Of a stretch of 64,000 nt of DNA, positions 1-8,027 are shown piece by piece. Each line of letters starts with the position of its first letter. The stretch's first letter is position 1. The notes beneath the pieces are model-generated. The model was not told the origin of the DNA. It did not search any database and worked only from the letters and a program-made list of their open reading frames with translations. Origin of the DNA: Saccharospirillum sp043196875 (lineage in GTDB: Bacteria > Pseudomonadota > Gammaproteobacteria > Pseudomonadales > Natronospirillaceae); contig NZ_JBEBMX010000005.1 of assembly GCF_043196875.1 (NCBI RefSeq), positions 248,001 through 312,000 on the forward strand, given 5' to 3'. Position numbers and translations under genes: made by a program.

Positions 1-101
1 GAGCCGCAAGGATACCCCCAGACGCAACGTGATTCGATGCCTGGCTGAAAAATCCCCGCGGTGGCCGTACAATGCCGCCCAAAGCAAGACAACTGGACAT
101 T

Positions 102-557
102 ATGAAATCGATAAACCGCGACACCCTTGAAGATTGGCTGGCCGAACACGGCATCCGTTATTACCTCTGCCAGGACTGCGATGGCCTGCATCTGAGCGAT
201 ACCGAAGAGAATCTCGGCGTACTGGAAAGCCGGCTGTTGCTGGAAAGCGGCCTGGTGATTGTTTCAACTGAATTGTCGGTGCGCCCCTCAGCCGTGTTGC
301 CGCTGCACGGTTCGATGCAGCTGATTAATTTCGACAATCCGCTGGTCAAGGTCGGCCTGAGTTTGTACGACGACGATGTACCGCGTTTGGTGATCAGCGG
401 CGCTTTACCCACCAAGGGCCTGGAAGCCGACTACTTTATTCACTATCTGGAGCAGGTACTCAGCGCCACTCAACTGGTGCTGGACCACGCTACCCAGATG
501 GATGTGCTGCTCGACGATATGGAACTGGACGCGCCCGATGGTGACGCCCTGCACTGA
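102..557 (+). CDS. YbjN-domain protein
   Basis: A 151-residue acidic cytosolic protein resembling the YbjN family (type III secretion chaperone-like fold), whose members have poorly defined roles in stress and motility. No signal peptide or membrane segment is visible. I start at the ATG at 102 (MKSINRDTLEDW) and not at the in-frame ATG at 72, because the latter overlaps a TACAAT-like hexamer and the family begins close to this point. A CorA-type transporter gene follows 27 bp downstream on the same strand, so the two are probably co-transcribed. Family assignment rests on overall pattern and length and is moderately sure. Confidence 0.65.
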   Translation: MKSINRDTLEDWLAEHGIRYYLCQDCDGLHLSDTEENLGVLESRLLLESGLVIVSTELSVRPSAVLPLHGSMQLINFDNPLVKVGLSLYDDDVPRLVISGALPTKGLEADYFIHYLEQVLSATQLVLDHATQMDVLLDDMELDAPDGDALH

Positions 558-584
558 GCCATCAATTTGAGGTGACGTTAAACC

Positions 585-1538
585 ATGACCGCCGCTGCTT
601 TTGTGATCGACCAATGGGATTTCAGCACCACCCCGGCACAACGCCAGAGTGAGTTGCCGGCCAACCTGAACGGTCGTTGGGTGCATTGTCAGCGCGATGC
701 ACCTGAGCTGGTGCCCTGGCTCGATGAATTGGGTATTCAAAACGGCGTGCAGCAGGCGTTATTGGCGGAAGATACCCGGCCGCGGTTTGAGATCGTCGGT
801 GATGGTTTTTTGTTGAACCTGCGCGGCGTCAATCTCAACCCCGGCGCTGAGCCGGATGACATGCTGTCGCTGCGGTTTTTGTGGCATGGCGGCGGTCTGA
901 TTACGCTGCGCAAGCATTCGTTCAAAGCGGTGGCCTCGGTACGCGAGCGCTTGGCGGCGGGCGATGGCCCGGCCAATCTGGGCAATCTGCTGACGACGCT
1001 GGTGGCGGCGCTGAACAGCCGCATTGATGAAGTACTGGATGCGCAGGAAGCCGAGCTGGTGGTGCTCGAAGACGAAAGTTCCGGCCCGAACCCGCAAGAA
1101 CATCTGGCCAAGCTGACGCAACTGCATCGACGTTTATTGCGTCTGCATCGGTTTATTCGGCCACAAGTGGGCGCGTTAAATGAGTTTGTCAGCGAAGCCG
1201 AAACCTGGTTATCGCATAAGGATCGACTGGGGCTGTCGAACCAGCGCGATACCACTCAGCGCATTCTGGAAAATATCGAAATGCTGCTGCAGCAAGTGCA
1301 ATTGATTCGCGACGAACTGCAGCAGAATCTGGCCGAACGGATGAACCGCAATACTTATTGGTTGTCGGTCACCGCCGGGGTGTTTTTGCCGCTGAGTTTT
1401 CTCACCGGCTTGTTCGGCATCAACGTCGGCGGCATGCCCGGCGTGGAATCCAGCACGGCTTTCTGGATTGTCTGCGGCGCACTCAGCACCATAGCGGTGG
1501 TTGAGTTTTTACTGCTGCGCCGCTTACGTTTCTGGTAG
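585..1538 (+). CDS. zntB: CorA-family divalent cation transporter, ZntB-like
   Basis: A 317-residue inner-membrane protein of the CorA metal-ion transporter family. A long soluble N-terminal domain with helical, coiled-coil-like stretches (about 125-255) precedes two C-terminal membrane helices (about 258-277 and 291-310). Between them is the family GxN signature as GIN (278-280), followed by VGGMPG, the form typical of ZntB and not the GMN of magnesium-transporting CorA. ZntB moves Zn2+ across the inner membrane; the import or export direction is debated for the family. The short RLRFW tail fits CorA topology. The start ATG at 585 has an upstream GAGGTGA ribosome-binding site. Confidence 0.85.
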   Translation: MTAAAFVIDQWDFSTTPAQRQSELPANLNGRWVHCQRDAPELVPWLDELGIQNGVQQALLAEDTRPRFEIVGDGFLLNLRGVNLNPGAEPDDMLSLRFLWHGGGLITLRKHSFKAVASVRERLAAGDGPANLGNLLTTLVAALNSRIDEVLDAQEAELVVLEDESSGPNPQEHLAKLTQLHRRLLRLHRFIRPQVGALNEFVSEAETWLSHKDRLGLSNQRDTTQRILENIEMLLQQVQLIRDELQQNLAERMNRNTYWLSVTAGVFLPLSFLTGLFGINVGGMPGVESSTAFWIVCGALSTIAVVEFLLLRRLRFW

Positions 1539-1543
1539 TTTTC

Positions 1544-2380
1544 TCAGTCCGCCTTGGGCGCGGAATTGTAGTGATGCACATCGCGTTGCGGGAACGGAAT
1601 GGTCAGGCCGGCCGCCTCAATTTCGTCTTTCACGATGCGCTGCATATCCCACCACAACGGCCAGTAATCATCGACCGTCGCCCAGGCGCGAATTTGTAAG
1701 TTCACCGACGAATCACCCAGCGATTGCACCATAATCTGCGGTTGCGGGTCGGGCAGAAAACGCGGTTCGGCATCGACGATTTTGCGTAACGCAGCGAAAC
1801 CGGCGTTGAGGTCGTCGTCGTACGCCACGCCGACGACAACATCCATACGACGGGTGCCATTGCGCGTCGAATTCTGAATGGTCGCGCCCCAGACATTGGA
1901 GTTCGGTGCCGACACATACTGACCGTCGGGCGTGATCAAAATGGTGTTGAACAGAGTGATTTCTTCGACGGTGCCACTGGTGCTGTTGAAGCTGATGTAA
2001 TCGCCGGTGCGAAAGGGGCGCAGCATCAGCATCATAATGCCGGCGGCGATATTGCTCAGGGTATCTTTCAGCGCCAGGCCAACCGCAAGACCGGCGGCGC
2101 CGAGCAGCGCGACGATGGAGTTGGTGTTGACGCCAAAGATATCGAGCACAATAACGACGGCGATAACGTACACCGAATAACCCACCATGCCGGCAAAAAT
2201 CGGCACCAGCATGGGGTCGAGTCGGGCAAAGCGTTTGGAGTTTTTAGTGACCGACGACTTCAGCGTGCGCGACAAAATGCCGGCAACGATAAACACCAGC
2301 AATACCAGAATGATCTGATAGCCGACACGTATCATCAACGGTGCGTGACTGTTCCAAAAATCAATAATCCAATCGATCAA
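1544..2380 (-). CDS. mscS: Small-conductance mechanosensitive channel (MscS family)
   Basis: A 278-residue inner-membrane channel that would open on hypo-osmotic shock to release solutes. Three hydrophobic helices lie at about 17-36, 60-85 and 90-112. The third is the glycine/alanine-rich pore helix with GAAGLAVGLALKD and then NIAAG, as in MscS. The beta domain (FRTGDYI, about 123) and the alpha/beta C-terminal domain follow. Length matches E. coli MscS (286). It is convergent with zntB, with only 5 bp between stop codons, and lies 24 bp downstream of the LysE-type exporter gene on the same strand. Confidence 0.9.
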   Translation of the reverse strand: MIDWIIDFWNSHAPLMIRVGYQIILVLLVFIVAGILSRTLKSSVTKNSKRFARLDPMLVPIFAGMVGYSVYVIAVVIVLDIFGVNTNSIVALLGAAGLAVGLALKDTLSNIAAGIMMLMLRPFRTGDYISFNSTSGTVEEITLFNTILITPDGQYVSAPNSNVWGATIQNSTRNGTRRMDVVVGVAYDDDLNAGFAALRKIVDAEPRFLPDPQPQIMVQSLGDSSVNLQIRAWATVDDYWPLWWDMQRIVKDEIEAAGLTIPFPQRDVHHYNSAPKAD

Positions 2381-2404
2381 AACGATCTCCTTAACGACAT
2401 GGAT

Positions 2405-3031
2405 TTAAGCGGGTAAACGTTTCGACAGCAACAGGCCCAAGCCTGCACTGCCTAATAACAGCGCGCACAGACGGTTGAAGGCGCGTTGCCAGCCGGGCTT
2501 GCCCAAGCCTTTATCGAGCAGACGACCGGCGCTGGCATAGAGCGCAATCGCCAGCCATTCGAGCAACAGAAAACAACTGCCAAGTGCAAAAAACTGCCAA
2601 CCGATGGCCGCTGACGGATCGACAAACTGCGGCAAAAAAGCGGTGAAAATCAGAATGGCTTTGGGGTTACCGGCGGCGAGCAGAAATTCCTGGCGAGCTA
2701 GGGCAGTCAAGCTGAGTGCGGCCGTTGAATTCACCGCATCAAGGTTGTGGTCGCTGCGCCACATCTGCACGGCCAGCCAGAATAAATAGAGCGCACCGCC
2801 GACTTTAAGCAGCGTAAAAAACAGTTCCGAAGCGTAGAGCAAGGTGGCGAGGCCGGAGGCGGCCAGAGTGATCATCACCGCAAAGGCACTGAGCCGACCG
2901 AGACCCGCCAGACAAGCGTGGCTCCAGCCATAGCGTTTGGCGTTGCTCAGCGCCATCAGATTATTGGGGCCGGGCGTCATATTCAGCGCGAAACAGGCGG
3001 GTATAAACCAGGCGAGTGTCAGCCAGGACAT
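2405..3031 (-). CDS. LysE/RhtB-family amino-acid exporter
   Basis: A 208-residue inner-membrane exporter of the LysE/RhtB superfamily with about six hydrophobic helices. The N-terminal motif PGPNNLMALSNAKRYG matches the conserved GPxxxxxxxxGxxxG segment of the family, and the central LLAAGNPKAILIF is the typical second conserved loop. Members export amino acids or homoserine lactone-type compounds; the substrate cannot be read from the sequence. The gene lies 117 bp downstream of the CueR-like gene on the same strand and may be reached by the same transcript. Confidence 0.85.
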   Translation of the reverse strand: MSWLTLAWFIPACFALNMTPGPNNLMALSNAKRYGWSHACLAGLGRLSAFAVMITLAASGLATLLYASELFFTLLKVGGALYLFWLAVQMWRSDHNLDAVNSTAALSLTALARQEFLLAAGNPKAILIFTAFLPQFVDPSAAIGWQFFALGSCFLLLEWLAIALYASAGRLLDKGLGKPGWQRAFNRLCALLLGSAGLGLLLSKRLPA

Positions 3032-3148
3032 GGCATCCTCTTGTTATATTAACAGTGAGTATAGTCAGCGAAGGCTTTGAGCATAGCTGGCTTTGTCTCG
3101 GTGTTGAATGAACCAGCAGCTTACGTTCTTGTCTGGCAGATGGATGAC

Positions 3149-3550
3149 TCAGGCGTGCTGCACTTCGCCCTGAGTCAGGCCATCGAGAATACTGCAGTGT
3201 GAGGACGCATCGCCGGGGCATTGACTGACCCAGTCGGACAGCTGGGCTTTCATCTGCTGCAACTGCTCGATTTTGGCATCGACCTCCACCAGGTGCTGCT
3301 CGGCGATGGCACGCACCTGCGCACTGGCGCGGTTGGGATCGCGCTGCAATGCCAGCAGATCGGCGCATTCATCGAGCGAAAACCCGAGCAGTCGGGCGCG
3401 CTGCAAAAACTGCAGTCGTTCTATGTCATCGTTGTGGTAATGCCGATAACCATTGGCGGCACGTTGCGAACTGATCAGGCCTCGGCTTTCGTAATAACGG
3501 ATGGTGCGTGCCGGCAGGCCACTGGCCTTGGACGCTTGTTTGATCTGCAT
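3149..3550 (-). CDS. cueR: MerR-family Cu(I)/Ag(I)-responsive regulator, CueR-like
   Basis: A 133-residue MerR-family activator. The N-terminal winged HTH (IKQASKASGLPARTIRYYES) is followed by the dimerisation helix (about 80-110) and a C-terminal metal loop CPGDASSHC, two cysteines seven residues apart exactly as in E. coli CueR, which senses monovalent Cu, Ag and Au. An ATG at 3550 has AGGAGG five bases upstream and is preferred over the GTG directly before it. A promoter with the 19-bp spacer and dyad typical of MerR-regulated genes lies upstream on the same strand, indicating autoregulation. The usual target copA is not in the window. Confidence 0.85.
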   Translation of the reverse strand: MQIKQASKASGLPARTIRYYESRGLISSQRAANGYRHYHNDDIERLQFLQRARLLGFSLDECADLLALQRDPNRASAQVRAIAEQHLVEVDAKIEQLQQMKAQLSDWVSQCPGDASSHCSILDGLTQGEVQHA

Positions 3551-3572
3551 CACAGCCTCCTGTTGTCGTGGT

Positions 3573-3611
3573 GGGGCATTATCAACCTTCCCATAATGCT
3601 AAGGTCAAGCC
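3573..3611 (-). promoter_or_regulatory. MerR/CueR-type operator-promoter
   Basis: Read on the minus strand: TTGACC, a 19-bp spacer, then GATAAT. The spacer carries the dyad ACCTTAGCATTATGGGAAGGT (plus-strand 3585-3605, CCTT-N11-AAGG). Overlong 19-bp spacers with a central dyad are the hallmark of MerR-family promoters, untwisted by the metal-bound regulator. It faces the cueR-like gene about 25 bp away, so it most likely autoregulates it. Confidence 0.7.
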
Positions 3612-3673
3612 TTGTTGTTCCATGGCTGATCCCAACTATAGTCACTACCGACCCTCGATATAAGGAGACGCAG

Positions 3674-3928
3674 ATGGCCGACCAAGAACTTCGCAGTCTG
3701 ATGGAGCGCCTGCGCGCGACCATGGATGAATCCGAAGTCAGCGAGCAGCAACGCGCTATGCTGGAGAAACTGGAATACCACCTGCATAACGAAGGCGAAC
3801 CGGACCCGGAAGAGCCCAGTCTGCGTGAATCGGTTGAGGTGTTGATCGAAGATTTGAGCGTCGAACACCCGCGCAGCGCCTCGGTAGCGCGCAGTATTCT
3901 GGAGGCGCTGGCGTCGATGGGTATTTAG
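3674..3928 (+). CDS. DUF4404 family protein
   Basis: An 84-residue acidic, helical cytosolic protein with the pattern of DUF4404 proteins from gammaproteobacteria (LRSLMERLRATMDE at the start, HPRSASVARSILEALASMGI at the end). Function unknown. The ATG at 3674 has AAGGAG seven bases upstream; the frame runs open much further upstream, but that stretch lies opposite cueR and is not coding. A strong terminator follows immediately. Confidence 0.75.
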   Translation: MADQELRSLMERLRATMDESEVSEQQRAMLEKLEYHLHNEGEPDPEEPSLRESVEVLIEDLSVEHPRSASVARSILEALASMGI

Positions 3929-3952
3929 CGATTGCCCGCGCCGCGTCCCATA

Positions 3953-3981
3953 AAAAAGGCCATCCTCGGATGGCCTTTTTA
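3953..3981. terminator. Bidirectional rho-independent terminator
   Basis: AAAAAGGCCATCC TCGG ATGGCCTTTTT forms a stem with A- and T-runs on both sides, placed between the convergent DUF4404 gene and znuB, so it can serve both strands. Confidence 0.85.
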
Positions 3982-3983
3982 CG

Positions 3984-4778
3984 TCAGTTGCGACGACTTA
4001 ACTGACTCAGACCAAGCGTCAGCATAAAGGCCAGCACCGCCGCGACGACGATGGTCGGCCCGCTCGGTGCGTCGGCGAACCAGCTGGCGGTCAGACCCAA
4101 CCAGACCGCAGCCAGACCGAGCACTGCCGCGCCAATGGCCATTTGCTCGGGAGTGCGCGCCAGCCAGCGAGTGGCGGCGGCGGGAATAATCAGCAGGGCG
4201 GTGATCAGCAGAATGCCGACGATCTTCATGGCGACTGCGATCACCAGCGCAATCAACACCAGATAGAGCACGCGCAACCAGTCGGTGGCGATGCCTTCGG
4301 CGCGGGCCAGATCTTCATTGACCGTCGCCGCCAGCAAGGGCCGCCAGGCCAGAGCAATGACCGGCAAGGCCAGGGCAACAATCACCCAGACCACCACCAC
4401 ATCGCCGCCGTTTACGGCGAGCAGATCGCCGAACAACAGACCGCTCAAATCCATGCGCACCGTCGGCGAAAATGCCAGCACCAACATGCCGATGGCGAGT
4501 GAACCGTGCGACATAATACCGAGCAAGGTATCGGCCGGCAGTCGGCGTTGGCGCTGTAACACAAACAACAGCAAGGCGAGCGCTGTGGTGACCAGCGCAA
4601 TACCGACAGTCAGATTCAGGTTCAGTACCACCGCCAGCGTCACACCGAGCAAACCCGAGTGCGCCATGGTGTCGCCGAAATAGGCCATGCGTCGCCACAC
4701 CATCAACGAACCCAGCGGGCCGGCGACCAGGGCGATGCCACTGCCGGCGAGCAATGCCGGCCACAACAGATCAATCAT
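3984..4778 (-). CDS. znuB: Zinc ABC transporter permease ZnuB
   Basis: A 264-residue inner-membrane permease of the ABC-3 family, forming the channel of the high-affinity Zn2+ importer. It has about eight hydrophobic helices; the motif GDTMAHSGLLGV near the N-terminus is characteristic of ZnuB/MntB permeases. The ATG at 4778 (MIDLLWPALLAG) overlaps the end of znuC by 8 bp, implying translational coupling; the frame continues upstream through the His-codon-rich znuC tail but that is the other gene. Works with ZnuC and ZnuA encoded next door. Confidence 0.93.
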   Translation of the reverse strand: MIDLLWPALLAGSGIALVAGPLGSLMVWRRMAYFGDTMAHSGLLGVTLAVVLNLNLTVGIALVTTALALLLFVLQRQRRLPADTLLGIMSHGSLAIGMLVLAFSPTVRMDLSGLLFGDLLAVNGGDVVVVWVIVALALPVIALAWRPLLAATVNEDLARAEGIATDWLRVLYLVLIALVIAVAMKIVGILLITALLIIPAAATRWLARTPEQMAIGAAVLGLAAVWLGLTASWFADAPSGPTIVVAAVLAFMLTLGLSQLSRRN

Positions 4779-5526
4779 GGCTGTGACCTCCCTGATGGGC
4801 GAGGTCGTGTTCGTGGTCGTGGTGGTGGCTGTAAAACGCCAGCGCATCGGCCTGATGCGGGCCGAATAAAGAGGTGAAGGTCGGTTCCTGAGTGATGCTT
4901 TCCGGTGTACCCGAACAACACAGATGACCGTTCAGGCAGAGCACCTCATCGGTGGCGGCCATCACCAAATGCAAATCGTGCGACACCATCAAGACCGCGT
5001 AGCCGCGCTCATCGCGCAGCCGTTGGATCAGTTTATAGAGCGCGACTTCGCCGCTGAAATCGACGCCCTGAACGGGTTCGTCCAGCACCAGCAAATCGGG
5101 TTGCTTAAGCAGCGCCCGCGCCAGCATCACGCGCTGGAATTCGCCACCACTGAGCTGCTGCACCGGGCGGTCGATCAGGTGTGCGACTTCCGTTAACGCC
5201 AGCGCTTCGCTCACCTGGTCGCGGCTGGCGCGGTGGGTCAGCGTCATCAACCGATGCACCGCCAGCGGCAGGCTGTCGTCGATGGGCACGCGCTGCGGCA
5301 TATAGCCGATGCTCAGGTTGGCTTTGCTGTAGAATTCGCCGTCGGTGATTTTATGAACCCCGAGCAGGGCTTTGATCAACGTCGATTTGCCGGCGCCGTT
5401 GGGGCCGATCAGGGTGACAATCTTGCCGGCATCGATACGGATATCGACACCGCTGATGATGCTTTTTCCGCCGAGCCGGACGCCCAGTTGGCGGCCTTCA
5501 ATCAGCCGAGAGCTTGGTTGTGACAC
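4771..5526 (-). CDS. znuC: Zinc ABC transporter ATPase ZnuC
   Basis: A 251-residue cytosolic ATPase that powers Zn2+ uptake through ZnuB. Walker A is GPNGAGKST (about 42-50), the ABC signature LSGGEFQR (about 124-131), Walker B LLVLDEP (about 144-150), and the switch histidine lies in VSHDLH. The C-terminus is unusually His/Asp-rich (HHHDHEHDLAHQGGHSHD), a likely zinc-binding tail also seen in other ZnuC proteins. First gene of znuCB, divergent from znuA across 128 bp. Confidence 0.95.
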   Translation of the reverse strand: MSQPSSRLIEGRQLGVRLGGKSIISGVDIRIDAGKIVTLIGPNGAGKSTLIKALLGVHKITDGEFYSKANLSIGYMPQRVPIDDSLPLAVHRLMTLTHRASRDQVSEALALTEVAHLIDRPVQQLSGGEFQRVMLARALLKQPDLLVLDEPVQGVDFSGEVALYKLIQRLRDERGYAVLMVSHDLHLVMAATDEVLCLNGHLCCSGTPESITQEPTFTSLFGPHQADALAFYSHHHDHEHDLAHQGGHSHD

Positions 5527-5598
5527 AAAGCGTCCTTATTAAGGGCGGTACCTGTTGAACCGGTTCAGGGCCGTCGCAGTAGAAGTGAACGTTGGTGC

Positions 5599-5616
5599 GA
5601 TATGTTACTGTATATC
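5599..5616. promoter_or_regulatory. Candidate Zur box between znuCB and znuA
   Basis: GATATGTTACTGTATATC is an imperfect AT-rich dyad (outer GATAT/ATATC) in the divergent znuC-znuA intergenic region, the place where the Zn-loaded repressor Zur normally binds. It resembles gammaproteobacterial Zur boxes (ATGTTATA-type core) only partly. The placement is strong evidence, the sequence match moderate. Confidence 0.5.
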
Positions 5617-5654
5617 ACCCAGCCTGTTAATGTCCCTGTCCCTTTGGAGTACGC

Positions 5655-6587
5655 ATGACCATTGCTTTCCGGCGCCTTTTGTTAGTCGGCGCTGTCGTTC
5701 TTTTTTGGCCGTTGTCGGCGCTGTCGGCTCCCCATGTTGTGGTCTCACTCGCCCCGCTGCACAGCCTGGCAAGCGCCGTGACTGCAGGCATCAGCGAGCC
5801 GGCTTTGCTCTATGATCGGCAGCAGTCGCCACATGGGTCCGGTTTGTCGCCGGATCAACTGCGTACCCTCACCGAGGCTGATTTATTGGTCTGGGTCGGC
5901 CCGGAGCTGGAAACCGGACTGGCGCGTTTGGTTGCGCGCTTGCCTGCTAAAGCGGTGAACTGGCACTGGCACGATTATGACAGTGGTATGGTGCAATACA
6001 CGCCGCGTGAAGCCTTGTTCGAAACCGCCGCCGGGGCTTTGCATGGCGATCATGACCATGGCGAACTGGACCCGCATTTCTGGCTCGATCCGCGCAATGC
6101 CGAGGTGTTCGTCATCGCTCTCGCCGACGAACTGGCACAGCTCGATCCGGCCAATGCCGACACCTACCGCGCCAATGCCGAACGCGAACAGCAGCGCCTG
6201 CAACAGCTCTATAGCGATCTGGATGCGCGCTTGGCGCCGGTGCGCGAACGGCCCTTTATCGTCTTTCACGACGGCTTTCAGTATTTCGAACGCGCCTTTG
6301 ATTTGAACGCTCTGGGTGCGCTGGTGGTGACACCGGAAATTCCACCCGGGCCGCGCACCGTGGCGCAACTGGCGCAGCGCGCTAACGACGCCGGCGGTGT
6401 TTGCCTGTTGCACGAACCCCAATTCAGTTCGCGTTGGATGCAGCCGTTGTTGCAAGCAGTGCCCAATGGCCAGCTGTCGCAGATCGATCCGCTCGGCTCG
6501 ACACTGGAACCGGGGCCTGATCTGTATGAACGTATCCTCACCGACCTGGCCGATAACCTGGCCAACTGTCTGGAGACTTTGCCATGA
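5655..6587 (+). CDS. znuA: Zinc ABC transporter substrate-binding protein ZnuA
   Basis: A 310-residue periplasmic zinc-binding protein of cluster A-I. A signal peptide (MTIAFRRLLLVGAVVLFW... cleaved near SALSA-PH, about residue 24) precedes two Rossmann-like lobes. The first His ligand is in QSPHGSGLSP, a short His/Asp-rich loop (HGDHDHGELDPHFW) holds the second, and HDGFQYF the third; the loop is much shorter than in E. coli ZnuA. The start has GGAG upstream (TTTGGAGTACGC). The next gene overlaps its stop by 4 bp. Confidence 0.92.
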   Translation: MTIAFRRLLLVGAVVLFWPLSALSAPHVVVSLAPLHSLASAVTAGISEPALLYDRQQSPHGSGLSPDQLRTLTEADLLVWVGPELETGLARLVARLPAKAVNWHWHDYDSGMVQYTPREALFETAAGALHGDHDHGELDPHFWLDPRNAEVFVIALADELAQLDPANADTYRANAEREQQRLQQLYSDLDARLAPVRERPFIVFHDGFQYFERAFDLNALGALVVTPEIPPGPRTVAQLAQRANDAGGVCLLHEPQFSSRWMQPLLQAVPNGQLSQIDPLGSTLEPGPDLYERILTDLADNLANCLETLP

Positions 6588-7267
6588 GCTTTGTTGCAAT
6601 CCAGTCTGCGCCTCAGGGCGTGTTGTGGGACATGGACGGCGTACTGATCGACTCCGAACGCCTGGTGCGCGATGCCTTTGTCGAAGTGAATACCAATGGC
6701 GGCCCGGTACCGGATGCGTCGCGACGCTATCTGGAAACCATCGGCCTGAACCGCAGCGGCTTGATTGACTGGTTCAGCCAGTTTGTCGACAGCCAGGAGC
6801 TGGCCGAGTACTGGATTGACCAGACCCATTATGGTTTTCTCGAACGCGCCAAGACCGAACTGGAATTGAAGCCGGGTGTCGCCGCGGCGCTCGACCACAT
6901 ACGCAAGCTGGGCTTGCCACAGATGGTGGTGACCAGCACTCGCACCGAGGTGGCGCAAATGAAACTATCCAGCCTGGGTGTGCTGGACCGTTTTGATGGC
7001 GTGCTCGGTGGCGATCAGGTGAGCCGGGGCAAACCCCATCCGGAACCCTATCTGCGTGGCAGCGAAATCCTGGGTCTGGAACCGGGCAGGGCGCTGGCCG
7101 TGGAAGATTCCGCCAACGGCGTGCGTTCGGCACTGGCAGCGGGCTGTCATGTTTTGCACGTACCGGATTTGATCGCTACCGACCCCAGTTGGCACGGTCA
7201 GTTAAGTGTCTTGCCATCGCTGGTCGAATTCCCGACCTGGTTTGATGCACTGGGAGCGGCCGAATGA
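6584..7267 (+). CDS. HAD-superfamily phosphatase (beta-phosphoglucomutase/HxpB-like)
   Basis: A 227-residue cytosolic HAD hydrolase of subfamily IA. Motif I is WDMDGVLIDSE (Asp nucleophile, acid Asp two later), motif II TSTRTE, motif III the lysine in GKPHPEP, motif IV VEDSANG. The set matches YniC/HxpB and beta-phosphoglucomutase-type sugar-phosphate phosphatases, so the substrate is probably a small phosphorylated sugar. ATG overlaps the znuA stop (ATGA) and its own stop overlaps the next start, giving a tightly coupled znuA-HAD-thioesterase run. No link to zinc is apparent beyond co-transcription. Confidence 0.85.
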   Translation: MSFVAIQSAPQGVLWDMDGVLIDSERLVRDAFVEVNTNGGPVPDASRRYLETIGLNRSGLIDWFSQFVDSQELAEYWIDQTHYGFLERAKTELELKPGVAAALDHIRKLGLPQMVVTSTRTEVAQMKLSSLGVLDRFDGVLGGDQVSRGKPHPEPYLRGSEILGLEPGRALAVEDSANGVRSALAAGCHVLHVPDLIATDPSWHGQLSVLPSLVEFPTWFDALGAAE

Positions 7268-7668
7268 AACTCGACCAAATCGAACCGCTGGCCGCCTTAG
7301 GCATTGAACGGGTTGCCAGCGACGCCGATCACAGCCGCTTCCACATTCCCCTGAACGGCAACCGCAACGACAAAGGCACCTTGTTCGCCGGTAGCCAATA
7401 TTCGGCGCTGGTGCTCGCCGGCTGGTACCACAGCGGCGCCTGGGCCGAGCAGCATCAGTTGGGCGATACCGTTGCCATTCGCGATTGCCAGGTGCGCTAT
7501 CCCAAACCAGCAACCAGCGATTTAACCGTGGTCGCCCAGTTCGAAGCCGAACCTGACCTGCGACCGAGTGGCCATTGGCGCGCTCGCGTTCGGGTAGAGG
7601 CGCGCGATACGGCCGGTGAATTGGTGGCGGAGCTGATCGGCGATTACCGCATCATTGTCGCTAAATAA
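7264..7668 (+). CDS. Hotdog-fold thioesterase-like protein (YiiD C-terminal domain family)
   Basis: A 134-residue protein with the pattern of the YiiD_C putative thioesterase family: RFHIPLNGNRNDKGTLFAGS is the conserved helix-entry segment (N-x-K-G-T-x-F-x-G) of this hotdog group, and VRYPKPATSD lies in the following strand. Such proteins are predicted to act on acyl thioesters; the substrate is unknown. It overlaps the HAD gene by 4 bp and is followed after 12 bp by a small hypothetical gene. Confidence 0.7.
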   Translation: MKLDQIEPLAALGIERVASDADHSRFHIPLNGNRNDKGTLFAGSQYSALVLAGWYHSGAWAEQHQLGDTVAIRDCQVRYPKPATSDLTVVAQFEAEPDLRPSGHWRARVRVEARDTAGELVAELIGDYRIIVAK

Positions 7669-7680
7669 TGGCCTAAACCG

Positions 7681-7986
7681 ATGCGCCAAGTGCCTTTCAA
7701 TCGACTGCTGATTCAGCCTCAGGTACATCGCGATTGGTTCCGTCGCGCTGGCGGGCTTTGTTTTGAGCTTGATGCTGCCACCGCCCAAGCCTTTGCGCAG
7801 CTGTGGCGGGTCTATGAACATGAGCATCGGCCGGCCCCAGCGGAATTTTTAAACCGCCATCCGATGGCCGAGAACGACGCACTTTTTGCCTTGTTTGCTG
7901 CGGTTCAGATCCTGTTGCAGGATGAGCCGGCACTGCAAGTCACTCCTGGCGAACTCAGCCTGACACTGGGCCGCGCAAGCGGCTGA
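7681..7986 (+). CDS. Hypothetical protein
   Basis: A 101-residue protein I do not recognise. It is rich in hydrophobic and aromatic residues, predicted largely helical, without signal peptide or clear membrane segment. It continues the same-strand run of znuA-HAD-thioesterase with a 12-bp gap and ends 41 bp before pdxJ. No obvious Shine-Dalgarno sequence precedes the ATG. Coding character is supported by gene packing and GC-rich third positions similar to the neighbours. Confidence 0.55.
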   Translation: MRQVPFNRLLIQPQVHRDWFRRAGGLCFELDAATAQAFAQLWRVYEHEHRPAPAEFLNRHPMAENDALFALFAAVQILLQDEPALQVTPGELSLTLGRASG

Positions 7987-7992
7987 GGTTTT

Positions 7993-7998
7993 GGTACA
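7993..7998 (+). promoter_or_regulatory. Possible -10 element before pdxJ
   Basis: TACAAT in TTTTGGTACAATCGCC, 30 bp upstream of the pdxJ ATG. The same GTACAAT hexamer appears upstream of the ybjN-like gene at 69. No convincing -35 was found, so this is tentative. Confidence 0.3.
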
Positions 7999-8027
7999 AT
8001 CGCCGCGTACCTCGTTGGAATTGCTTC

